The notes below the pieces were generated by a model. It was given only the letters and a program-made list of their open reading frames with translations, was not told where the DNA came from and did not search any database. A DNA stretch of 64,000 nt, taken from Zobellia uliginosa. GTDB lineage: Bacteria; Bacteroidota; Bacteroidia; Flavobacteriales; Flavobacteriaceae. Position numbers and translations under genes: made by a program. Shown in pieces: positions 1 to 9,291 of this stretch (position 1 is its first letter; each line of letters opens with the position of its first letter). The DNA lies in contig NZ_FTOB01000001.1 in assembly GCF_900156625.1 (NCBI RefSeq), positions 992,001 through 1,056,000 on the forward strand, given 5' to 3'.

Positions 1-840
1 GGCCTCCACTTGGTCGGTACCGTACACCATAAACTTGCTGGTAAACCTTGGATCTTCCAAATGTATTTCCTGCTCTTCCTTAAAATTAAAACTGGCCAAT
101 CGGTCCACTTTTGTCATTTGGTTTTTGGACAATACCACCGTATGGCCGTTCAATTTCTTTTTAAACCGCAACCAACAGAACATACCCCGGAAAGAATAGT
201 TGGTGTTGTCAGCTAATTTTTTGGTTACCATATTCTTGAATACGGTCTGGTACATAACGCCTAACATATTTAGAACGGGAATACGCATTAATATACCCAA
301 AAACTTGTTGGCTACATTGTTTTCCACAATGCCCAAGTCCGTTATGTTTATTTCTGTATCATTGGTTCTTCCTCTAATCTGCCCGTAACTATAAACTGGT
401 GCTTCTTCCTTTATCCAAGGGAATAATTTGCTTTTTACCACTTCATTGGTTGGGGCCATTGCACCTTGGGTAAACTCAACCTGTGGAAACAGCATTTTGA
501 CCATTTTAGCAATGGTTTTCTGTTCCGTGGTTTTGAATTTTTGAAATGCCCTGGTAAAAAAGATGGTGGTCGGATATAAAAGGACCATCAGCCCCATTAT
601 TGGATAGAGGGATGCGTAGGGGTCGGTGTGACTGCTCTTGAAAACATCCAAAAAAGCCAAAGAAGTATTTTCGAGCATTGGTATGTATTGTATGCCCAAC
701 AATGCAAGCATAAATATGAGGTACATACCGGTAATGCCCCACATGACTCTTTGCAAAAAAAGGGTGCGCTTCTTTTTTTTATAAAGCGTATCCAACACTT
801 TGCTGGTTTCGGAATAGGCCGCTACTATGCGCTCTTGCAT
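1..840 (-). CDS. DUF3137 family membrane protein (3' end outside window)
   Basis: The reading frame is open from an ATG at 840 to the left edge, so 280 N-terminal residues are visible and the C-terminus is missing. After a basic N-terminus (residues 20-30 are Lys/Arg-rich) there are two membrane segments, about 30-50 and 80-100, followed by a soluble part with 'IVENNVANKFLG' and 'LRFKKKLNGHTVVL'. This plan, and the neighbouring LemA and DUF1266 genes, fit the DUF3137 family, which has no established biochemical function. Only 10 bp separate it from the DUF1266 stop upstream, so it is very probably in the same operon. The assignment rests on remembered family traits and gene context; the two membrane segments and the open frame are seen directly. 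Confidence 0.7.
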   Translation of the reverse strand, partial: MQERIVAAYSETSKVLDTLYKKKKRTLFLQRVMWGITGMYLIFMLALLGIQYIPMLENTSLAFLDVFKSSHTDPYASLYPIMGLMVLLYPTTIFFTRAFQKFKTTEQKTIAKMVKMLFPQVEFTQGAMAPTNEVVKSKLFPWIKEEAPVYSYGQIRGRTNDTEINITDLGIVENNVANKFLGILMRIPVLNMLGVMYQTVFKNMVTKKLADNTNYSFRGMFCWLRFKKKLNGHTVVLSKNQMTKVDRLASFNFKEEQEIHLEDPRFTSKFMVYGTDQVEA

Positions 841-850
841 TATCTTAATA

Positions 851-1657
851 TTATGGCCATTTTATGGTGTTCCACGGACTGTCTGGGCTTTCCAAAACCT
901 GTTTGTAAAGGTGGAATACTTCTTCTTTGTACGTACTGGAATCGGCACTTATATCTATGGCAAAACCAAGGGCAAAGCTTTTTCCAAAATCTTCCCAAGA
1001 AGAAAAATGTTGCAAGGCCAATGCTTTGGCAAAATTGATGACCTTCCAGGCTTCTTCCTCAGAAATAAGATTGCCGGTATAGGCTTTACGTGCCTGCCCG
1101 ACCAATACTGCCGCATCATAACCTGCCACACCAAGCTTTAATTCGGAATCAAAAAGGATGATGCCTTTTTGCTTTAAACTGTTTAGGGCTTCTCCAGAAC
1201 TTAACGTTTTCAAATAACGATGGGCCCGCTCATTACTGCCGAATTTTTGATCCATTAGTTCGCCCCATTTTTCTTGAGGTTCGTTTTCAATCATTCCTTG
1301 GATAAAATCAAAGTACCATCGGCGACCATCTTTCATAAAATACTCGGTCAAACCCCAATACCCTTCCACGGTATCAATGCCCCAACCTTCCAGATAGGGC
1401 TTAACATCTTTGGCAGTGAGAAATGATAGGGTGTTGGTGTTGGCTTTCCACCATTCGGCTATGGGCGTATACAAGGCTAAGCCAAATAATTGTTCTTGAT
1501 TGAGATCACTGTTTGGCGACTTTCTAAATTTCGCCTTCGTCTTGGCCGGGGTATCGTATTCTTTCTTTCCAATTTTAAAATAACGAATGGCATAAGAAGC
1601 AATAGCGATGGCCAGTATCACATAACCGTACCAGGGTAAGTTTTCGAACATTTGCAT
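851..1657 (-). CDS. DUF1266 domain protein, membrane-anchored
   Basis: A 268-residue protein with one N-terminal membrane segment (about residues 7-26) and then a soluble, tryptophan-rich region. The stretch 'WGIDTVEGYWGLTEYF' followed further on by 'GVAGYDAAVLVGQARKAY' and 'FALGFAID' fits DUF1266, a family of unknown function. The single N-terminal anchor suggests that the domain lies on one side of the inner membrane; which side cannot be told. It lies 3 bp downstream of the LemA gene and 10 bp upstream of the DUF3137 gene, a trio that I recall recurring in Bacteroidota. No catalytic motif is visible. Confidence 0.7.
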   Translation of the reverse strand: MQMFENLPWYGYVILAIAIASYAIRYFKIGKKEYDTPAKTKAKFRKSPNSDLNQEQLFGLALYTPIAEWWKANTNTLSFLTAKDVKPYLEGWGIDTVEGYWGLTEYFMKDGRRWYFDFIQGMIENEPQEKWGELMDQKFGSNERAHRYLKTLSSGEALNSLKQKGIILFDSELKLGVAGYDAAVLVGQARKAYTGNLISEEEAWKVINFAKALALQHFSSWEDFGKSFALGFAIDISADSSTYKEEVFHLYKQVLESPDSPWNTIKWP

Positions 1658-1660
1658 GAT

Positions 1661-2221
1661 TTATGGTTTTAAAAATTGATTAACGTTGATTTCTTTTTGT
1701 TCCGCTTTAGGAATTTCCAATAGCGTACCGGGTTGGTCTTTTCGAATACCCGCGATAATACTTGCGGGAAACATTTCTATGGTATTGTTATAGCTGGTGA
1801 CCGCCGCATTATAGGCACGTCGTGCCGCGGATATCTGGTCTTCAATATCAGAAAGTTCATATTCGATGTTCGTGAATTGCTTGTCGGCCTTTAAATCGGG
1901 GTAGTTTTCCACGTTGATGTTCAACCCGCCAATAATATGAGTTAGCTCGTTTGAGGCCTTTATTTTTTCGTTCGCCCCAGAGGCTTTTTCAACAGTACTA
2001 CGTAGTTCTGTGATCTTTAGCAAGGTTTCCTTTTCATGCGCCAGATATTTGTTGAGCATGGCGATAAGGTTCGGAATCAAATCAAACCTTTTTTTAAGAT
2101 AAATCTCAATGCTGCCAAAGGCTTGTTTGATTTGATTTTTTTTACCAATTATCCGGTTGTTGACAATAATGCCAGTTAGCCCGATAAGCGCTAGAATTGC
2201 AATGGCGATAATGATTTTCAT
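1661..2221 (-). CDS. lemA: LemA family protein
   Basis: A 186-residue protein with an N-terminal membrane helix (about 3-22) directly followed by 'NNRIIGKKNQIKQAFGSI', then 'LKKRFDLIPNLIAMLNKY', 'ENYPDLKADKQF' and 'AARRAYNAAVTSYNN'. The order and spacing of these helices are typical of LemA, an all-helical membrane protein family whose role is unclear; links to signalling and envelope proteases have been proposed for relatives. The usual family length is about 185-200, so this copy is complete. The start at 2221 places the positive-inside side before the helix. It is the first gene of the LemA-DUF1266-DUF3137 trio and is separated by 18 bp from the gene upstream. Confidence 0.93.
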   Translation of the reverse strand: MKIIIAIAILALIGLTGIIVNNRIIGKKNQIKQAFGSIEIYLKKRFDLIPNLIAMLNKYLAHEKETLLKITELRSTVEKASGANEKIKASNELTHIIGGLNINVENYPDLKADKQFTNIEYELSDIEDQISAARRAYNAAVTSYNNTIEMFPASIIAGIRKDQPGTLLEIPKAEQKEINVNQFLKP

Positions 2222-2239
2222 ACTACTTTTTTTAAATGG

Positions 2240-2968
2240 TTATATGCGTAACTGTTGAAATTCCCACTCAAAGGGTTTACCTAAAGACTGGATTGTTTTT
2301 AAGTGGTCTAACTCAAATTTTTTTAAGGTTTCCTCATATTCACGCTCATCGTCTTCATTGCGGGTTTCGGTTGTGATTTTCAGTGTTTTATTTTGAAAAT
2401 CGATGCTATAGTTCATTTCATCGCCCGATACCCTTTGGACGACACCTTTCTTATATTCGACCAATTCAAAAGCTCTATTTTGAAACCTGAAAATGTATTC
2501 GTGGGAAGACCATGTGGTACATTCGCGACATGGCCATATATAAAACTCAATTTGCAAATCTCCATTTGGAAGAATTTGAAGCCCTTTAAAAGGTTCTTCC
2601 ATCGTGGGTGTATTTTGGTTAATGATAAACGCGTTGGATTGAAGTACTTTTTTGAATTTTCCATTGCGTTTGCCAAAGTAGATACCCAATACCCTCGGGT
2701 TAATGTGTAGCGTATCGCTATCTGAACCGTCTCTGTAGATATATTTTTTCTCTATGGGACTTTCGATCGCAAATACGATGTCTTTATAACCGTCTCCGTT
2801 TAGATCTCCTGAAGCTTTTGACAAAATTTTATAATTGGTCGGGATTATATTTTGCATCGACCTTCCCTTGGCGGGCAGCTCCGACAGCATAGGTTCACTT
2901 TGGGCGTAAAACACCTGAACCAAAAAGAATGCCATCAAAAATGCTATGTCCCTAAAATTCATTTCCAA
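2240..2968 (-). CDS. Secreted FG-GAP-like protein, function unknown
   Basis: A 242-residue protein with an N-terminal signal peptide (hydrophobic to about residue 20, cleavage probably after 'VFYAQ'). Residues about 55-66 hold 'GDLNGDGYKDIVFAIE', a DxDxDG calcium-binding loop of the FG-GAP/VCBS-like type, seen once rather than in a full propeller. There is a 'CREC' pair further on. Its start codon overlaps the stop of the lipoprotein gene upstream by 10 bp; a second ATG two codons later would shorten the overlap to 4 bp and is equally good. The overlap argues for translational coupling. No enzymatic motif is seen; a periplasmic or surface role is inferred only from the signal peptide. Confidence 0.75.
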   Translation of the reverse strand: MEMNFRDIAFLMAFFLVQVFYAQSEPMLSELPAKGRSMQNIIPTNYKILSKASGDLNGDGYKDIVFAIESPIEKKYIYRDGSDSDTLHINPRVLGIYFGKRNGKFKKVLQSNAFIINQNTPTMEEPFKGLQILPNGDLQIEFYIWPCRECTTWSSHEYIFRFQNRAFELVEYKKGVVQRVSGDEMNYSIDFQNKTLKITTETRNEDDEREYEETLKKFELDHLKTIQSLGKPFEWEFQQLRI

Positions 2969-4842
2969 TTTGTTTTCAACGCCAATTCATTGTTTTGATA
3001 CACGTAAATGACATTTTTGTTGGTCCTAAGCGTGTCTTCTGAACCAGGCTTTAGAATCACTTCTTCAGATTTGAGGGCGAAAACAAGGCTACCTTCTATT
3101 TCATTTATCTCTAAAACATCTGTCAAATAATTATCCAAATTTTCATCATAGGGTTCAATGTCAAGGGTTCCCATAGACTTCAGGTTTCCGTTTTCAAGAA
3201 TAAAAGCCTCACCTCCAAAGGGATATTCAAATGCCATTTGACAAATAATAATGACTTTGTCCGATGCGTTGCTTTTATAAAAATGGGGCTCAAATAGATA
3301 GGCATCACCTATACCTTTTGATCGGTATACTATTTTGTTGGATGCATCCAACATTAAAAGGCGGTCGCCCCAATCCGTTTCGGTATCTGGGGCTACGGTT
3401 CGTCCGTTTTCTGGTTTATAGTTTCCTGCTGCTATTCTGAATGCCTCCAACTGATAGGCGTGATCTACATTAAATCTGTCTATGTGAATGTCCTCCAATT
3501 TTTCTGGATCGTACTCGGAAAATAAAATGGCCCCAGAATCATGTTCGGTATACGTACTTCCATTGAATTTCAAGACATTGTTTTTAACATGAAAGAATTT
3601 TTCTGTTTGGCATTCCCCATCATTATCTTTAAATATCTTGGTTTCGGTTATCTTGTTGTTTATTAGAATATCAAAATGGTCATTGGTCTTCTTAGTGCTC
3701 ATCACCACCGCTTTTTCTTCATCTTTAAATCTTCCGTCACAATCCCCATCCCATTCTCCACGATTCATGGCAACGGTATAATTGGCAAGCACCTTGGTCA
3801 AACTATCTTTTGATTTCATGAAAAGGGACAGTGTTTTATTTTGGTATGGATTGACCCTTGAGTGTCCGAAGTAGGAAACGTACAAGCCGAAAGCCACTTT
3901 ATTTTCAGTAATCTCAAATAAATTTGGGGCAATCTGAATTTCGTTTAACTCAATGGCATCAGAAATCCATTGGTTGGTCTGGTGACTTTCAAAGTACTTG
4001 TTCATTATTTTTCCAGAACGGTTGTCCGCAATAACAATGTGGCTGTTGAGATCAAAATACTGTTCGCCTTCATCCACGACTTCTGGGATGACCACAATGC
4101 TTTCATCTGGGTTTTCTGGATTTACTCTAGTGGCAATTAAATCGGTCTTTGTTTGCATCCAATCCAAATTCAGGTCCGTTAAAACGCCATTGATCAGCGC
4201 AAAATTTTTAAAGGAATCGTTCAATTTTTTGGCATCTATTTTTATAATGGTGCCATTACCCCGAATTTCATATTGAATTTCTTCTACTTCTTTGGTGTTG
4301 CCCCAAAATATTTTGTTTACCGTTAGTTTGCTTTCGCTAATTCGGGAGACTGTCCTGGACATGCCTTCGGCTATTTCATCGAAAGCTACTTGTTTGTGAT
4401 CTATGATGTTCCCCTCCGTATCATAATTGATTATAATCGTCTCCATTTCATGGTCCCCGTGTTGAATGGTTGCAACAATGGTGTGAAAATTTGTATTCAC
4501 AGGTATCTTATAGATGGTGATTGCCCTGTAATTATGACCTTCCGAATTAAAATCAGGATAGATTTGGTCCAGTTTCAAAGCTTTGGCATCTACTTCATCA
4601 TAATCATCTTCATCGATAAAACTGTCAAAATTCGTGTCTTCGATGTGTGGCAATTTTTTAGTTTGGCTGTTGGCAATTACTTCGGCAAAATCTAAATGCA
4701 CGCTCTTAGGTAAGGTGTCCAAAGCCGTTTCAATGATTTCAACGGCGCCTTGGGTTTCGATCTCCGGTTCTTTATTCGTTTTGGGGCCTTGGCCACAGGA
4801 GATTGTAAGTACTAGTAAGGCTATGTGATATTGAATTTTCAT
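2959..4842 (-). CDS. Large lipoprotein of unknown function
   Basis: A 627-residue protein beginning with a lipoprotein signal, lipobox 'LTISC' with Cys16, followed by a Lys/Glu-rich linker. Near residues 67-80 it has 'DTNFDSFIDEDDYDE', an EF-hand-like acidic loop, and around residue 365 'DGDCDGRFKDEE', also calcium-loop-like. The rest is a long beta-rich sequence without a motif I recognise. It is the second largest protein of the 1-10.9 kb cluster and overlaps the gene downstream by 10 bp. A 49-bp gap separates it from the membrane protein upstream. Its envelope location follows from the lipobox; its function is unknown. Confidence 0.72.
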   Translation of the reverse strand: MKIQYHIALLVLTISCGQGPKTNKEPEIETQGAVEIIETALDTLPKSVHLDFAEVIANSQTKKLPHIEDTNFDSFIDEDDYDEVDAKALKLDQIYPDFNSEGHNYRAITIYKIPVNTNFHTIVATIQHGDHEMETIIINYDTEGNIIDHKQVAFDEIAEGMSRTVSRISESKLTVNKIFWGNTKEVEEIQYEIRGNGTIIKIDAKKLNDSFKNFALINGVLTDLNLDWMQTKTDLIATRVNPENPDESIVVIPEVVDEGEQYFDLNSHIVIADNRSGKIMNKYFESHQTNQWISDAIELNEIQIAPNLFEITENKVAFGLYVSYFGHSRVNPYQNKTLSLFMKSKDSLTKVLANYTVAMNRGEWDGDCDGRFKDEEKAVVMSTKKTNDHFDILINNKITETKIFKDNDGECQTEKFFHVKNNVLKFNGSTYTEHDSGAILFSEYDPEKLEDIHIDRFNVDHAYQLEAFRIAAGNYKPENGRTVAPDTETDWGDRLLMLDASNKIVYRSKGIGDAYLFEPHFYKSNASDKVIIICQMAFEYPFGGEAFILENGNLKSMGTLDIEPYDENLDNYLTDVLEINEIEGSLVFALKSEEVILKPGSEDTLRTNKNVIYVYQNNELALKTNWK

Positions 4843-4891
4843 TTAATGCCGTTTATGGTTTATATAAATCCACTGTTTTTAGTTTCTTATA

Positions 4892-5233
4892 CTATATTAC
4901 GTCAATGACTTTTTCGAGTAAATAATGCACTATGGAAACGAGTACAGTAATCATTAGCAGTACTGCCAAACGGATAACCGTCCTTTTCGGGTTGTTTTTT
5001 AGTTTCTTTCGTAGGTAAAAAATATCTAACAACACGAAGCATAATGCAATGGCGCTCCCAACCCACAGACCAACTTGAATCATCCCTATATCATAAAATA
5101 GATGTAGCAAATAGCCCAATCCTTCTTCGCTTACCGTATTGGCTCCTAAGACCAAACGCATATAGCCAATGCCTATGAACAACGACAACAGCGTCCAAAA
5201 TAGATAGGCCAATATGTATTTTAAAATTCGCAT
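4892..5233 (-). CDS. Small three-helix membrane protein
   Basis: A 113-residue protein with three predicted membrane segments (about 5-27, 47-70 and 87-105) and a basic cytoplasmic loop 'LRKKLKNNPKRT' between the second and third. It abuts the lipoprotein gene upstream with no spacer (start at 5233, previous stop at 5234), so the two are certainly co-transcribed and probably co-translated. I do not recognise the family. It could anchor or help assemble one of the neighbouring lipoproteins, but nothing in the sequence shows this. Confidence 0.68.
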   Translation of the reverse strand: MRILKYILAYLFWTLLSLFIGIGYMRLVLGANTVSEEGLGYLLHLFYDIGMIQVGLWVGSAIALCFVLLDIFYLRKKLKNNPKRTVIRLAVLLMITVLVSIVHYLLEKVIDVI

Positions 5234-6406
5234 CTATAACATTTCTTTCGTGCAAACAGTGTTTTTTTCAACTTCATCGGGCATCCCCTTTAGTTTCTCA
5301 AAAAAATGGGTGTCGGCCATATTTAGTCCTTGCGCTACATCGCATACATAGATAAAAGCATCTTTTTGATTGCTGCTTCGGGTTCTGTAGACCGAATTGG
5401 TCAGTATCCAACTATTCTTTTTAAAGGCTATGTGATGGTTGGCCTCGTTTAGTCCGCCATCAGGAAAGGCAGTTTTAATGAAAAAGCCATCGGGTTCTGC
5501 GACCACATCAACAATTTGATTGCCTCCATCTTCAGAAAAATTGGTGGTTTTTAAAGCGAATTGGTATGCTTTCCCTTCATTTGTAAAGAGCAATAGTTCG
5601 TCTCCTTGATAAGGCCCTGCACTTACTATTTTATCGACTATGCCATCGTTGTTGATGTCAATATCCCTGATAAAAAAGTGCTCGTTTTCCATGTAATCCG
5701 ATAAGGTGTAGGTGCCATTGGTTCGGTCATCTGGAAATGGGTCCGGATTTTCATTGTCATCAAAAAACGCTGTTTCAAATAAATCTTCTAAAATCTGTTT
5801 TTTCGAAGTAGTTAAATGGGATGCAAAATCAGCATCAAATTTTGGATGTGGCCCGTCAAAGAGAAAGAATAGCACCGATTTTGCCTTTTCGTTACTTAGC
5901 TCGTTTATCAGGTAATATTTTTTGTATTCCCTTAAATAGTTTAGCACATGATGTTGAAAGTAGTTGACCCCATCTGCTTCCCATTGTCCGTTCTCACAAA
6001 TACGGATAATGTTTTTTTCATAACTAGGGTATTTGTTGGTTCGCAGCAGATAAAACAAGTATTCGATATAATGTACACTGTGTTCGTAAAGTTCATGGGG
6101 AGCGTCATTTGGTGTATCCCAGCCAAAATAGCTTTGAAACTGTTCAAAATCTTGAGGAAACTGCCGTAGAAATTCTTCTTCATCCTTATCTTCCATGGAT
6201 TTATACAGGTTTAGGATGCTGATTTCCATTGGACTTTTTTCTTGAGTCTCAGCTGGAGCTTCCCATTCGTCCACGTTTAAGTTTTCTGAAGCTTCCATAA
6301 AGAGGGCATTCACCGAATCTTTAGCTTTTTGCTCTTTTTCAACGCGCTTGTTCTCCTGGCCACAAGACAGTAATAAGAGTGCTAGAAATACAAATTGAAA
6401 CTTCAT
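5234..6406 (-). CDS. Lipoprotein with EF-hand-like loop
   Basis: A 390-residue lipoprotein with lipobox 'LLLLSC' (Cys15) and an acidic/charged linker after it. A calcium-loop-like motif 'DIDINNDGIVDKIV' lies in the second half, which is the same DxNxDG pattern as in the neighbouring 242- and 627-residue proteins. The remainder is beta-rich with no recognised catalytic residues. The start codon overlaps the stop of the gene upstream as ATGA, so translation is probably coupled. Function unknown; the shared loop suggests that the secreted proteins of this cluster have related folds. Confidence 0.7.
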   Translation of the reverse strand: MKFQFVFLALLLLSCGQENKRVEKEQKAKDSVNALFMEASENLNVDEWEAPAETQEKSPMEISILNLYKSMEDKDEEEFLRQFPQDFEQFQSYFGWDTPNDAPHELYEHSVHYIEYLFYLLRTNKYPSYEKNIIRICENGQWEADGVNYFQHHVLNYLREYKKYYLINELSNEKAKSVLFFLFDGPHPKFDADFASHLTTSKKQILEDLFETAFFDDNENPDPFPDDRTNGTYTLSDYMENEHFFIRDIDINNDGIVDKIVSAGPYQGDELLLFTNEGKAYQFALKTTNFSEDGGNQIVDVVAEPDGFFIKTAFPDGGLNEANHHIAFKKNSWILTNSVYRTRSSNQKDAFIYVCDVAQGLNMADTHFFEKLKGMPDEVEKNTVCTKEML

Positions 6407-7020
6407 TTTACACGTTTTGTTTTAGGATAAATACCATTGGAAAAAATATTCTTTAGGCTATCGGCTTTGAAGAATTTACCTTCTTTGAAATAATTGATTT
6501 CGCCACAGTATAAGGTTGAATCATTTAGGCATGGGTCATAATAAAACTCTGCCATGCGGTAATCCCGGTACATACCCAGTTCTTCGCTTACAAAGCCCCC
6601 AAAATCTTCTTCATGGTCAATAAAATAGCCCGTGCCAGCTTCCCCAATAAAACCAAATGTCGTTCCCCCGTATTCATAAAAATGAATCCCATTTTCGCCG
6701 GTATACGAAAGTGGTTTTCCGGTTTTATGCTCTGTCCGTAGGTGCACCTTTATTTTTTCTTGTATGGCCTTCTGTACTACGGAATAATCTTTATCCGGAT
6801 ATTTTACCAAATACAAATTGGGATATACGTTTGACTGAATAAACCGCATATCCTTAAAGAAGAAGTGGTGGATTACCAGTCCCGTCGCACCAAATACCAA
6901 CACGGCCAAAACTGCCTGAACCCGTCTTTTGCTTTTTAAGGTCCACTTGAAAAACCTAAAGGCAAGGATCAATAGCAGAATTGCTACAATAACCAGTATG
7001 GTAATGACTAGTATGAACAC
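6403..7020 (-). CDS. Membrane-anchored protein of unknown function
   Basis: A 205-residue protein with two hydrophobic segments at the N-terminus (about 2-24 and 36-55) separated by a basic loop 'KWTLKSKRRVQ', followed by a soluble domain of about 150 residues rich in Tyr, Gly and Phe. Two cysteines in the C-terminal part ('DPCLNDSTLYCGE') may form a disulphide if the domain is periplasmic. It overlaps the downstream lipoprotein gene by 4 bp (ATGA). I do not recognise the family; the sequence supports only an inner-membrane protein made together with its lipoprotein neighbour. Confidence 0.66.
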   Translation of the reverse strand: MFILVITILVIVAILLLILAFRFFKWTLKSKRRVQAVLAVLVFGATGLVIHHFFFKDMRFIQSNVYPNLYLVKYPDKDYSVVQKAIQEKIKVHLRTEHKTGKPLSYTGENGIHFYEYGGTTFGFIGEAGTGYFIDHEEDFGGFVSEELGMYRDYRMAEFYYDPCLNDSTLYCGEINYFKEGKFFKADSLKNIFSNGIYPKTKRVK

Positions 7021-7051
7021 AACGTTGGCTTATTTTTGATATTAAAATGGC

Positions 7052-8191
7052 TCAATGGCTTTTTGGATTATTAGGAAAATGAACATTTACTTTATCTATC
7101 TCAACGGTATACAATGGGTTTTGCATGAAATCTGCACTCTGATGTGCAACCCGGATCAAGTACCCTCCCTTCTTTAATTTTTCTCGATATTGACCATGCA
7201 ATTTTCCCTTTTTGTTGAGGTATTCTTCCATGGTGAAAAAACCATTGTTTTCTAGCACGGAGAAACGGAAATCCATACCCTTTATCTTTGACTTCATACG
7301 GATTGAAACTTGGGCATCTTCCTCCAAAAAGAACAAGAAAAAGGTAGCATTGGCATAAAAGGCATCGGTAAGGGAAGAATAGGATTGAGGCTCATCAATA
7401 GTTACAGCATTTGCGTAAAAAGAGGGCTCCACAAAGTTGATGATTTGATTTTGCCCATTTTTATTAGGTTTTTGATACGAGTACAATCCACCTTTGAACA
7501 TAAATCTTAAAACGGGATTTTTTTTCTTTAAGTCTATAGCATAGCTGATTTTTGTTGGATATATGGTTTTGTACCATTGATTGTCGGCATCTAAACCATG
7601 AGCATATGATACATGTTCCAGGTAAGCATTTTTAGTATTGATTTCGATTGGATAAACACTTTCCAACACGTAGTCTATATTTCGAAAGTCCTTTAGTTCT
7701 TCGTTGATTTTTTCTTGTGTTTCGCCTTGAAACATATAAAAACGGGTCATAAATCGTCCGTTTTTCTTAAAAACCCAATTTTCAACACCCATCTCGTTTT
7801 GAATTCCAAAATGGATGAACTTTCCTTTTTCTGCTTTATAAAGAGGTTTTAGGTCCGCTGTTCGGTTGGAGCAGCCCGCGCATTCCGCTTGAATAAAATT
7901 TGCTAAAATTGATGTTGACTTTCTCCAATCGTCTAAAAGCACGATTTCTTTTTCTTCAAGCAAATCAGAAACTGATTTTGAACCATTCCCATTCGTGATT
8001 TCTTGAAATGGATACATTACGGAATCCAATGTCTTAAAAACTACTTTTTCTCCAGAAGTTGGCACTAATGCTTTACATGAAACAAATAATAGGGCAATGA
8101 ACAGCATAGCACTAAACTTTATTAAGAATGTGCCATGCTGTGAAATATTATATTGTGGATCCATTGATCCTTTCAGGTTTACCTGTTTCAA
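7052..8191 (-). CDS. Probable lipoprotein, function unknown
   Basis: A 379-residue protein whose hydrophobic stretch ends in 'LLFVSCKAL', a good lipobox with Cys39. The N-region before it is unusually long; an internal ATG at residue 10 ('MDPQYN') gives a more normal signal peptide, so the true start may be at 8164. A pair of cysteines ('QAECAGCSNRT') sits near residue 105. The C-terminal region ends in 'PLYTVEIDKVNVHF', beta-rich. No family is recognised. It lies between the membrane protein downstream (31 bp) and the HtrA-like protease upstream (25 bp) and is part of the same transcription unit. Confidence 0.62.
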   Translation of the reverse strand: MKQVNLKGSMDPQYNISQHGTFLIKFSAMLFIALLFVSCKALVPTSGEKVVFKTLDSVMYPFQEITNGNGSKSVSDLLEEKEIVLLDDWRKSTSILANFIQAECAGCSNRTADLKPLYKAEKGKFIHFGIQNEMGVENWVFKKNGRFMTRFYMFQGETQEKINEELKDFRNIDYVLESVYPIEINTKNAYLEHVSYAHGLDADNQWYKTIYPTKISYAIDLKKKNPVLRFMFKGGLYSYQKPNKNGQNQIINFVEPSFYANAVTIDEPQSYSSLTDAFYANATFFLFFLEEDAQVSIRMKSKIKGMDFRFSVLENNGFFTMEEYLNKKGKLHGQYREKLKKGGYLIRVAHQSADFMQNPLYTVEIDKVNVHFPNNPKSH

Positions 8192-8216
8192 GTAATAATT
8201 TTTGGCTTTCGAAGCA

Positions 8217-9281
8217 CTATTTGCTATAATGTGTCATTTCCGCTCCAAAATCGTTTACAAATGTATTGTCCAGTTCATCGGCTTTGGTGGCAAGCTGGGC
8301 CAGACATTCCAGAATTTCGTTTTTATGGTCGGAATACAAATCGCTGATATGGATGCGATACGATAAGTAGATCTGATTATCGGAAATAGACAATCGATGC
8401 GGGCCCATATCCGCGGTTAGGATGTACTCATAAATCTCGGCCAGATTTTTACGGGGCAAGTCGTTTAGGGGAGAGGTAGCGAATAGATAATTGTTGTCAT
8501 AAACGAATATGCGTATCTCTGCACTGCCTTGGTGAAAATACCAACGCTCCCTGCCCGACCTTGCCAAAATGGGATTGATATCCAGTTTGGATATGGCTTC
8601 CTCGACCTTTAGACTGAAATCGGAAAGTTCCATTTCTTCGAATAACTTTTCGTCTACAAGTGTGCCACAATTGGGGCAGTAATCGGTCTTTTCTTCAATA
8701 AGTCCCCCACAGTTGGAACAACCAAGGGTAAAGGCATCCGACATATCATTGACTATCGTTAATTCTTCCCGAAGGGTTTCCATGGGAATGGCAAAACCCA
8801 TGTTGTCGGCGTCGGAAAATTTTGAGGTCACAATCCCCATTAACTCCCCTTTTTCATTGATTACCGGCCCACCGCTATTTCCTGGATTGATGGCGGCGTC
8901 CGTTTGAATATAATAGTTACCTCCTATACTTTGGCGTGGATTTGAAACAATACCTTCGGTAACCGTAAATGGCATACCGTAAGGATAGCCCAAGACAATC
9001 ACCTTGTCTCTTGATTTTGATTCTGTCCGATGTTCAATTACCACCGTTTCAATAGGTTTTGGAAGGTCGTTAGCTCGCAAAAACGCAATGTCCTTTCCCG
9101 GATTTACATAAAGCACTTGGGTCAAGTACCTGTTTTTATCTTTCCCTTCCAGGCTAACGGTATGACAACCCGCCACCACGTGGTAGTTTGTGATGATAAT
9201 ATCATTTTTTTTGTTGTAAAAACCTGTGCCCGTTCCGTTTGCGGTATTTATCTTAAATACCGAACTTTCTATATTCTTCAT
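8217..9281 (-). CDS. HtrA-like serine protease with zinc ribbon, no signal peptide
   Basis: A 354-residue protein. Residues 1-180 form a trypsin-like S1C fold: His34 in 'NYHVV', Asp64 in 'KDIAFLRA' and Ser136 in 'NPGNSGGPV' make a complete triad. A zinc ribbon follows (C188-x2-C191, C202-x2-C205). The C-terminal ~130 residues end in 'KADELDNTFVNDFGA' and resemble a YbjN/CesT chaperone-like fold. No PDZ domain is present, unlike DegP/DegQ. No signal peptide or membrane helix is visible before the protease domain, so a cytoplasmic location is predicted, which is unusual for an HtrA relative. The gene stands 10 bp downstream of the 401-residue gene, which carries the same C-terminal motif. Protease activity is inferred from the intact triad; the substrate is unknown. 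Confidence 0.85.
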   Translation of the reverse strand: MKNIESSVFKINTANGTGTGFYNKKNDIIITNYHVVAGCHTVSLEGKDKNRYLTQVLYVNPGKDIAFLRANDLPKPIETVVIEHRTESKSRDKVIVLGYPYGMPFTVTEGIVSNPRQSIGGNYYIQTDAAINPGNSGGPVINEKGELMGIVTSKFSDADNMGFAIPMETLREELTIVNDMSDAFTLGCSNCGGLIEEKTDYCPNCGTLVDEKLFEEMELSDFSLKVEEAISKLDINPILARSGRERWYFHQGSAEIRIFVYDNNYLFATSPLNDLPRKNLAEIYEYILTADMGPHRLSISDNQIYLSYRIHISDLYSDHKNEILECLAQLATKADELDNTFVNDFGAEMTHYSK

Positions 9282-9291
9282 GATTCCTTGC

